NCBI GenBank assembly: GCA_947629605.1
Contig: CANREK010000095.1
Coordinates: 1 to 5,666 of the forward strand
DNA from: an uncultured Clostridia bacterium
GTDB lineage: Bacteria; Bacillota; Clostridia; Christensenellales; Borkfalkiaceae
Reading direction: 5' to 3'
Length of the DNA: 5,666 bases
Part shown: positions 1 through 4,549 of the stretch, one piece after another
Layout: every line of letters starts with the position of its first letter
Position numbering within the stretch: the stretch's first letter is position 1
Position numbers and translations under genes: made by a program
The notes under the pieces: generated by a model
Database searches by the model: none
Seen by the model: the letters and a program-made list of their open reading frames with translations, nothing else
What the model was told of the DNA's origin: nothing

Positions 1-421
1 CCATCGCGGCGCAGTTTTCAAAGTCGACATCCCCCCACCAATTCTCTTGGTAGGCCTTCCAGAGCGCCTTTGCCCCCTCGATGCCGAACCGCTCGATAAA
101 GACACGGGAGATGCCCTTGAAGTCCTGCGTCTCGGGCCTGCCGCCGACGAAGCCGTTCATCCAATTTTCGGTGACGAAGAGCCCGCCCGCGTTGACGCCG
201 CGCAGCATCACCGTCTCCCCGTTTCGGTTGACGACATATTCGCCGTCCGCATGCAGAAAGTCATCTGCCGTGAGGCTCTTTTCTTCCTCCGAGGGAACGA
301 CGTCGTCCTTGTCATCGCCGCGGTCGTTCGAACGGTCGCAAGCGACAAGACAAAACGCCATGGCGATGCCGAGCGCCACGGCAAGTACGGACCGGATCCC
401 ACAACGAATCGGTTTTTTCAT
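1..421 (-). CDS. GH5-family surface lipoprotein, N-terminal part (3' end outside window)
   Basis: Reading from ATG at 421-419 the frame stays open for 140 codons to the left edge, so this is the N-terminal part of a longer protein. Residues 1-28 are a lipoprotein signal: basic MKKPIRCGIR, a hydrophobic stretch, then lipobox LVAC with the lipidated cysteine at 28. An acidic, low-complexity linker (about 29-55, DRGDDKDD and SEEEK) would hold the enzyme off the membrane. From about 60 the sequence resembles the start of GH5 β-glucanases: GEYVVNRNGETVMLRGVNAGG (split here as residues 60-72 and 73-80), then F/TENWMNGF to 91, and FIERFG...LWKAYQENWWGDVDFEN near 110-137, as in the strand before the GH5 barrel. 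An AGGGG ribosome site lies at 433-429, seven bases before the start. The catalytic glutamates lie outside the window, so activity and substrate (perhaps β-1,3- or β-1,4-glucan) are inferred. It is divergent from the GH3 gene. Confidence 0.85.
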   Translation of the reverse strand, partial: MKKPIRCGIRSVLAVALGIAMAFCLVACDRSNDRGDDKDDVVPSEEEKSLTADDFLHADGEYVVNRNGETVMLRGVNAGGLFVTENWMNGFVGGRPETQDFKGISRVFIERFGIEGAKALWKAYQENWWGDVDFENCAAM

Positions 422-444
422 GTTGTTTCCCCTATATCATCTCT

Positions 445-453
445 ATCATATCA
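445..453 (-). promoter_or_regulatory. Candidate extended -10 promoter P2 for the GH5 gene
   Basis: The minus strand reads TGATATGAT (453-445), a TGnTATGAT extended -10 box. The -35 region 17 bases upstream is poor (ATTTCA), which is common for extended -10 promoters. Initiation would fall near 438, very close to the AGGGG ribosome site at 433-429. This is an alternative or addition to P1. Confidence 0.35.
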
Positions 454-483
454 CATCTCAAAACATTTGAAATAGACATTAAA

Positions 484-512
484 AATATAGAGTGCATTTT
501 TTAACTATTCAA
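484..512 (-). promoter_or_regulatory. Candidate σA promoter P1 for the GH5 gene
   Basis: On the minus strand TTGAAT (512-507) and TATATT (489-484) are separated by exactly 17 bases. The -35 matches the consensus at 4 of 6 positions and the -10 at 5 of 6. Transcription would begin near 477 and leave a leader of about 56 nt before the GH5 start at 421. The surroundings are strongly AT-rich, so chance matches are possible. Confidence 0.5.
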
Positions 513-514
513 AT

Positions 515-529
515 AAAAGTTTAACTTTT
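515..529. promoter_or_regulatory. Inverted repeat between the divergent promoters, candidate operator
   Basis: AAAAGTT (515-521) and AACTTTT (523-529) form a perfect 7-bp inverted repeat around a single T. It lies between the -35 boxes of the GH5 promoter (507-512) and the GH3 promoter (553-558), where one regulator could act on both genes. TTTAACT also occurs as a direct repeat at 500-506 and 520-526, twenty bases apart, with CTATTC following at 505-510 and 531-536. No regulator family is recognised from the motif, and the AT-rich composition weakens the case. Confidence 0.35.
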
Positions 530-552
530 TCTATTCTTTATGTGATATGTCC

Positions 553-581
553 TTGACAAGCATTCAATTCTATTGTATGAT
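553..581 (+). promoter_or_regulatory. σA-type promoter of the GH3 gene
   Basis: TTGACA (553-558) is a perfect -35 box, followed after 17 bases by TATGAT (576-581), which matches TATAAT at 5 of 6 positions. Initiation is expected near 588. This leaves a leader of about 147 nt before the ATG at 736 and excludes the in-frame ATG at 547, which lies upstream of the transcript. It is the best promoter in the window. Confidence 0.75.
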
Positions 582-596
582 AGAAACATACCAAAA

Positions 597-719
597 ACAG
601 TTCGAAATTAACATTCACGCGCGAGGGCGTGATAAATTTTTGCACGCGCGTGCGCACGACCTTAAAAATATAGAAACGGGGCCTGCGGCGGGAATGTTAA
701 AAATCAACAAGAGAACTGT
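597..719 (+). promoter_or_regulatory. Structured 5' leader of the GH3 mRNA
   Basis: Two perfect inverted repeats are nested: ACAGTTC (597-603) with GAACTGT (713-719), and inside it TTAACATTC (608-616) with GAATGTTAA (692-700). Inside these lie a GC-rich block with a small hairpin (CACGC 616-620 with GCGTG 627-631) and the 12-bp palindrome GCACGCGCGTGC (642-653). CACGCGCG at 616-623 could instead pair with CGCGCGTG at 645-652, giving mutually exclusive folds. The outer stem ends five bases before the ribosome site, so folding could affect translation. It matches no riboswitch class I recognise. The structure is seen as complementarity only; a regulatory role is inferred. The palindrome could equally be a DNA operator downstream of the start of transcription. 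Confidence 0.45.
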
Positions 720-723
720 ATGC

Positions 724-730
724 AAGGAGG
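724..730 (+). promoter_or_regulatory. Ribosome binding site that fixes the GH3 start
   Basis: AAGGAGG, a near-perfect Shine-Dalgarno sequence, sits five bases before ATG at 736. It selects this start over the in-frame ATG at 547, which has no such site and precedes the likely transcription start. Confidence 0.92.
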
Positions 731-735
731 AATCA

Positions 736-3700
736 ATGAAGGCAAAAACATTCAAGATCGTAAGTATTGCAGTCAGCGCGTTCATTATGGTCATCGTGCT
801 CGTGCTCAATATTGCGGTCGGCATCTTCGCTCCCACGCTTGATAAATACGTTATCGGCTACAAAGACGGAGGCTCGGACTCAGCAACGCGTGCCAACGGC
901 CGCGCTTTGCAAGAGCAGATCCAAGGCGAAGGGACCGTACTTGTCAAGAACGAGGATGAATCGGGCAATGCGATCCTCCCTCTTTCCAAGACCGATGTGC
1001 CACAAGTCAATGTGTTCGGTTGGGCGGCGACGGACTGGGTTCTCAGCGGCTCCGGTTCGGGGCAGGTGAAGCGCGACGGCTCCACCGACCTTCTCGGCGC
1101 TCTCACTGCCTATGGGATCAACTACAACCAAGATCTGATCAATATGTATGAGGCGTTCCGTCCCAACAGAGAATTCAGCATCAACGGCTCCCATACGGGC
1201 AATGAGACGGCCGGAAATCCCGGAAGTTCCGGCTCTCTCCACTCCTTCAACTACGAATTCAGCCGTCTGTATGAACCCTCTATCGACGACAGAACCACAT
1301 ACACAACAACCATTTTGGAAGGTGCAAAAAACTACTCCGACACGGCCATCGTCGTGATCGGCAGGGTATCGGGCGAAAGCAACGATTCCCCCGCCGTGCA
1401 GTACAAACAGGGTGCGGGCAAATCGGCTGCAACGGGAATGCTGGCCGACAGCAAGATCGACAAGACGCGCACCTATCTTGAAATTTCTACCGAGGAGGAA
1501 GCTCTTCTCAACTATGTGGCCGAGAATTACGAAAATGTGATCGTGCTCGTCAACTCCACCAATGTCATGGAACTCGGTTTCATGGATGATATCGCGGGCC
1601 TCGACGCCTGCCTCATCGTAGGCACGACAGGCACATCGGGCGCCAATGCCATCCCCAAGATCCTCTACGGCGACATTAACCCCTCGGGAAAGACGGCAGA
1701 CACCTACGCCTATGACCTTTCCACCTCTTCCACCTATGTGGATGCCGGCAAGGGCAACGACACCACACACTTTTACACCAACGGGAGCGGCCTCTATCCT
1801 CTCACTGTCAAACACACCAACGGCAGCAAAGAGGTCAACTATGACGGTGTCGCTTATCAAGACTATCGCGAAGGCGTCTACGTCGGCTACAAGTGGTATG
1901 AGACGGCGGATACGATGAAGTTCTGGGATTCCACCTATGCGAAAAACAAATGGGGACTCAGTAACGGCTATAAAGACGTCGTGCAATACCCCTTCGGTTA
2001 CGGCCTGTCCTACACGGACTTTGAATGGCAGATCACCTATCTCGAACAGGCAAACAACGCTAAACTTTCCAAGGGTGACACCGTCAAGATGACTGTCCGC
2101 GTCACCAATGTGGGCACCGTTCCCGGGCAGGATGTCGTAGAACTCTACTACACGGCGCCCTACACGAGCGGCGGCATCGAAAAGTCCTCCGTCAACCTCG
2201 TCGCCTTCGGCAAAACGCAGAATGTGCTCGCACCGGGTGAACATGAGGACATCAATCTCAAATTTGATGTCTCCGATATGGCATCCTACGACTATGAAGG
2301 AAAGGTCCTCACGGGCAGTAGCGGATATGTGCTTGAAAAAGGCAAATACACGCTCACCCTCCGCACCGATGCACACACGCTCGCGGGCAAAAAGATCGTC
2401 GGGGGCGGCGTCTATTCGGCGGATACCATCACATATCAGATCGAAAATGACACGCAGGTCATGGAAGAAGCCACCAACCACTTTACGGGCCCCGACGCGA
2501 CTGACGGCGTGGCGATCGACGGCAACAGCGATGGTTCCGCCAATATCACCTATCTCTCGCGGGAGAACTTCACAGACACATTCCCCGGAGAGTTCGGTAG
2601 CAACCGTGCAATGACGGATGACATCAAAAGACTCAATCTCTACACGAAACAGATGGCAGATGCATGGGATTCGACTTGGCTTGCAGAACATCCCAACGCT
2701 CAAAGTGTCACGTTCGGCGACTCCTCCAAGCGCATGACCGTCGGCGACCTTACAACGGGTGCAAACGGAAAACAAATATATCAATTGAACGACTTGGGAA
2801 TTGCGCTCGGCCTCAACTACGACGACCCTCAGTGGGAAGATCTGCTCGACGGCATTTCCAAAGCGGATATGCAAAATCTCGTCCTGCATGGCTACACCAA
2901 AACGATGGCTATTGACTCCATTGGCAAACCCAAGACCCGTGACCTCGACGGTCCTCACCAAATCGAGAGCTTTGTGGATGGAGAAAGCAAGACAGGATTC
3001 AGTGAGATCGTGCTCGCGCAGACATGGAATACCGAGCTTGCATACAGCATGGGCCTCTCCTTCGGTGCGGAATGCGCCGAATCGGGGATTCCCGGTTGGT
3101 ACGGCCCCGGTGTCAACATCCATCGTTCCCCCTTCGGCGGCAGAAACTATGAGTACTATTCCGAGGATCCCCTTCTCTCAGGTTTGATGTGCGCAAGGAC
3201 AATCGAAGCGGCCAAAAACAGAGGCGTGTTCTCCTATCTGAAACATATCTGCCTCTATGAAGGAGAGAGTGGCCGTGACGGCATGTACACGTGGGTCACA
3301 GAACAGGCGCTTAGAGAGATCTATTTGAAACCTTTTGAGATTGCCGTGAAAAAGGGCGGCTCGACAGGCATCATGACCTCTTACGGCCGTGTCGGCGCTG
3401 TGTGGACAGGCGGAAGTGAAGCGCTCCTCACCGAGGTCTGCCGCAATGAATGGGGCTTCAACGGTACATTCATCACCGACTATTCCGACCACCGTACTTA
3501 CATGAACGGCGACCAGATGCTCCGCGCGGGCGGCGACCTCTGGATGGATGGCTACGACGCAGCGGATATCGGCCCGGGCACATTTACGATGAGCACAAAC
3601 TCCCCCGCCTACGACTATGCGCTCAGAAGTGCGACCAAGAACATTCTCTACATGTGGATGAACGCGCTTGCGACCAACGCCACATATAACGCGCGGCCCG

Positions 3701-3951
3701 GCGCCGATGACATCGTCATTCCCGTCAGTCCCGAGCTCAACTTCCGTTGGTACATCCCCGTATTGATCGTCTTTGACGTCGTTGCTGTCGGCGGTTGTGC
3801 TGTTTGGCTGTTCTTTGCCCTTCGGAAAAAGAAGGTCAAGGTCACCGATGAGGCCGAAGGTGATGCGGAAGAGACCGCGGAACCGACCGAAGCGGCAGAA
3901 CCGACCGAAACGACCGAAACGGCCCCCAATGACACAAATAAAGACGAATGA
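736..3951 (+). CDS. Domain-permuted GH3 β-glucosidase-like enzyme, doubly membrane-anchored
   Basis: This 1071-residue protein probably hydrolyses β-linked oligosaccharides outside the cell. Residues 1-7 are basic and 8-31 form a membrane helix with no clear cleavage site. Residues 60-427 are the GH3 C-terminal α/β domain (EGTVLVKNED at 64, IGRVSGESND at 208-217, GDINPSGKTADT, ending PFGYGLSYT at 419-427). About 428-550 is an Fn3-like domain (VRVTNVGTVPGQDVVELYY). The catalytic barrel follows at about 695-985: DLDGP (D738), GPGVNIHRSPFGGRNYE (790-806), KH (836-837), and WGFNGTFITDY with the likely nucleophile D915. E214 is a candidate acid/base. Residues 1006-1028 form a second helix, then RKKKVK and an acidic EPTE-rich tail, so both ends should be cytoplasmic. 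The C-then-N order is known from Butyrivibrio and Ruminococcus β-glucosidases. Two motifs deviate: Y841 and G884 replace usual asparagines. The frame is unbroken and the gene appears monocistronic, with its own promoter and terminator. Substrate is not determined. Confidence 0.96.
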   Translation: MKAKTFKIVSIAVSAFIMVIVLVLNIAVGIFAPTLDKYVIGYKDGGSDSATRANGRALQEQIQGEGTVLVKNEDESGNAILPLSKTDVPQVNVFGWAATDWVLSGSGSGQVKRDGSTDLLGALTAYGINYNQDLINMYEAFRPNREFSINGSHTGNETAGNPGSSGSLHSFNYEFSRLYEPSIDDRTTYTTTILEGAKNYSDTAIVVIGRVSGESNDSPAVQYKQGAGKSAATGMLADSKIDKTRTYLEISTEEEALLNYVAENYENVIVLVNSTNVMELGFMDDIAGLDACLIVGTTGTSGANAIPKILYGDINPSGKTADTYAYDLSTSSTYVDAGKGNDTTHFYTNGSGLYPLTVKHTNGSKEVNYDGVAYQDYREGVYVGYKWYETADTMKFWDSTYAKNKWGLSNGYKDVVQYPFGYGLSYTDFEWQITYLEQANNAKLSKGDTVKMTVRVTNVGTVPGQDVVELYYTAPYTSGGIEKSSVNLVAFGKTQNVLAPGEHEDINLKFDVSDMASYDYEGKVLTGSSGYVLEKGKYTLTLRTDAHTLAGKKIVGGGVYSADTITYQIENDTQVMEEATNHFTGPDATDGVAIDGNSDGSANITYLSRENFTDTFPGEFGSNRAMTDDIKRLNLYTKQMADAWDSTWLAEHPNAQSVTFGDSSKRMTVGDLTTGANGKQIYQLNDLGIALGLNYDDPQWEDLLDGISKADMQNLVLHGYTKTMAIDSIGKPKTRDLDGPHQIESFVDGESKTGFSEIVLAQTWNTELAYSMGLSFGAECAESGIPGWYGPGVNIHRSPFGGRNYEYYSEDPLLSGLMCARTIEAAKNRGVFSYLKHICLYEGESGRDGMYTWVTEQALREIYLKPFEIAVKKGGSTGIMTSYGRVGAVWTGGSEALLTEVCRNEWGFNGTFITDYSDHRTYMNGDQMLRAGGDLWMDGYDAADIGPGTFTMSTNSPAYDYALRSATKNILYMWMNALATNATYNARPGADDIVIPVSPELNFRWYIPVLIVFDVVAVGGCAVWLFFALRKKKVKVTDEAEGDAEETAEPTEAAEPTETTETAPNDTNKDE

Positions 3952-3966
3952 TTTGATGTAAAATGA

Positions 3967-3998
3967 CCCCGTCTGCGGATTCCGCAGACGGGGTTTTT
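3967..3998 (+). terminator. Intrinsic terminator of the GH3 gene
   Basis: CCCCGTCTGCGG (3967-3978) pairs perfectly with CCGCAGACGGGG (3982-3993) around the loop ATT, followed by TTTTT (3994-3998). It begins 15 bases after the stop codon. There is no A-run of matching strength on the left, so it acts mainly on plus-strand transcripts. Confidence 0.95.
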
Positions 3999-4030
3999 AT
4001 GAGGCGTGGCACGGACACCGCCGCTCATTC

Positions 4031-4070
4031 TTGAATAATTAAAAATTCAAAAATAAAAATTAAAAATTAT
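4031..4070. repeat. AT-rich low-complexity tract
   Basis: About 40 bases made almost only of A and T with recurring AAAAATT units, beginning with the short inverted repeat TTGAAT (4031-4036) and ATTCAA (4045-4050). It contrasts with the GC-richer flanks and marks the left boundary of the repeat-filled gap. No promoter serving a nearby gene is evident. Similar tracts are common in Clostridia intergenic DNA. Confidence 0.6.
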
Positions 4071-4106
4071 GGTGGGACAATTTTTATACGGCACCATTCC
4101 AATCGC

Positions 4107-4132
4107 GTCATGGTGAGCTCCGTCGAACCATC
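4107..4132 (+). repeat. Palindromic intergenic repeat, copy 1 (GTCAT-GG-TGAG...CGAA-CC-ATC)
   Basis: GTCATGGTGAGC (4107-4118) and GTCGAACCATC (4122-4132) are the two ends of a short hairpin element; ATGGT (4110-4114) pairs with ACCAT (4127-4131). The same framework recurs on the other strand at 4406-4448 and 4480-4531 with different but complementary variable bases. Elements of this type, with GTCATTCTGAG and CGAAGAATC ends, are known to be widely dispersed in many bacterial genomes. Their function is not settled. Confidence 0.6.
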
Positions 4133-4160
4133 ACCGCACTCCCTTGGCGCCCCTTGGGGT

Positions 4161-4191
4161 CCCCACAAAAAGACGCAGTATTTTTGTGGGG
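4161..4191. repeat. Perfect 11-bp inverted repeat (hairpin)
   Basis: CCCCACAAAAA (4161-4171) and TTTTTGTGGGG (4181-4191) are perfectly complementary around a 9-base loop. The sequence just to the left holds a direct repeat CCCTTGG at 4141-4147 and 4151-4157. It could fold in RNA from either strand. It is not placed directly after either gene and lacks a flanking T-run, so I do not call it a terminator. Confidence 0.7.
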
Positions 4192-4198
4192 TGGTCTA

Positions 4199-4245
4199 GG
4201 GGAGCTGTCGAGGCGTAGCCGAGACTGAGGGGTTTTGAAACCCCT
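4199..4245 (+). repeat. GGGGAGCTG...CTGAGGGG repeat element with two hairpins
   Basis: GGGGAGCT (4199-4206) and TGAGGGG (4226-4232) bracket a hairpin in which GTC pairs with GAC and GGC with GCC (4207-4225), separated by a GA/GA internal loop and closed by GTA. Directly after it AGGGGTTT (4228-4235) and AAACCCCT (4238-4245) form a second hairpin. The GGGGAGCTG...CTGAGGGG framework is, from general knowledge, a frequent dispersed intergenic repeat in gut Clostridia; copy number here cannot be seen. Confidence 0.5.
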
Positions 4246-4266
4246 TTGGCCTGCGGGCACTGTCTC

Positions 4267-4286
4267 ATGCGGGTAGAGACCCGCAT
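4267..4286. repeat. 8-bp inverted repeat (hairpin)
   Basis: ATGCGGGT (4267-4274) and ACCCGCAT (4279-4286) pair perfectly around AGAG. GTCTC (4262-4266) could alternatively pair with GAGAC (4276-4280). No run of T follows. It is one of a chain of small hairpins in this gene-free gap. Confidence 0.55.
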
Positions 4287-4323
4287 TCGGTCACCGTTCG
4301 CGCGGGAGAATGCGCTCACTCAT

Positions 4324-4377
4324 CGCAAAACGCCGCGCACAGCGCACTGTGCTGGTGCGCGAGAACTGCGTTTTGCG
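4324..4377. repeat. Long compound hairpin
   Basis: Three nested stems share one axis: CGCAAAACGC (4324-4333) with GCGTTTTGCG (4368-4377), CGCGCAC (4334-4340) with GTGCGCG (4355-4361), and AGCGC (4341-4345) with GTGCT (4349-4353, one G-T pair) around ACT. The left arm is continuous and the right arm carries a 6-base bulge and a 1-base bulge. About 22 pairs form in 54 bases. It may be a palindromic repeat unit or a small structured element; function is unknown. Confidence 0.7.
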
Positions 4378-4405
4378 GCCCTATAAGGGGCAGCGAGAAT
4401 ATGGT

Positions 4406-4448
4406 GATCCTTCGACACGACGCTTTTGTCGCGTCGGCTCAGGATGAC
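4406..4448 (-). repeat. Palindromic intergenic repeat, copy 2 (GTCAT-CC-TGAG...CGAA-GG-ATC)
   Basis: On the minus strand GTCATCCTGAGC (4448-4437) and GTCGAAGGATC (4416-4406) are the ends; ATCCT pairs with AGGAT. An inner stem CGACGC (4418-4423) with GCGTCG (4431-4436) lengthens the hairpin. The orientation is opposite to copy 1 and the variable dinucleotides are CC/GG instead of GG/CC. Confidence 0.6.
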
Positions 4449-4471
4449 GCATTTAGAATGGTCCGTATTTG

Positions 4472-4537
4472 CCCCGCGAGATTCTTCGGAATTGCACCCG
4501 TACTCTTTACGACTTGACAACTCAGAATGACGCGGGG
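4472..4537 (-). repeat. Palindromic intergenic repeat, copy 3, with CCCCGCG terminal inverted repeats
   Basis: The core on the minus strand runs from GTCATTCTGAG (4531-4521) to CGAAGAATC (4488-4480), so ATTCT pairs with AGAAT. It is bracketed by CCCCGCG (4472-4478) and CGCGGGG (4531-4537), giving an outer 7-bp stem separated from the 5-bp inner stem by a 2-base mismatch. It starts 12 bases after the stop codon of the minus-strand gene at 4550, so it lies in that gene's 3' untranslated region. There is no T-run for a standard terminator. Confidence 0.6.
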
Positions 4538-4549
4538 CGGCGTTCTATT

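Noticed and set aside
47..475. Plus-strand frames of 142 and 129 residues over the GH5 gene
   Set aside because: The minus strand codes a lipoprotein with signal peptide, lipobox and GH5-like sequence; the plus-strand frames show no homology and no promoter.
547..735. Upstream in-frame ATG at 547 as the start of the GH3 protein, adding 63 residues
   Set aside because: It lies before the promoter's expected start of transcription near 588 and has no ribosome site, while ATG 736 has AAGGAGG at ideal spacing and begins a typical membrane-anchor sequence.
880..3123. 747-residue open frame on the minus strand opposite the GH3 gene
   Set aside because: It mirrors the codon bias of a clearly real GH3 gene, has no recognisable domain and no ribosome site, and shows an unnatural Val/Gly/Ile/His-rich composition.
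736..3951. Swapped GH3 domain order as an assembly error or frameshift fusion
   Set aside because: The frame is continuous, linkers are plausible, both ends carry fitting membrane helices, and the same order is known in characterised rumen enzymes.
4131..4520. Short minus-strand frames of 62 and 66 residues in the convergent gap
   Set aside because: They run through inverted repeats, lack ribosome sites, and their residues are dictated by the repeat sequence.
4107..4531. A CRISPR array in the repeat-rich gap
   Set aside because: The repeats are few, differ in length and orientation, and lack regular spacers.
4472..4537. Repeat copy 3 as the intrinsic terminator of the β-helix gene
   Set aside because: It lies in the right place after the stop codon, but the stem is imperfect with a long loop and no T-run follows on the minus strand.
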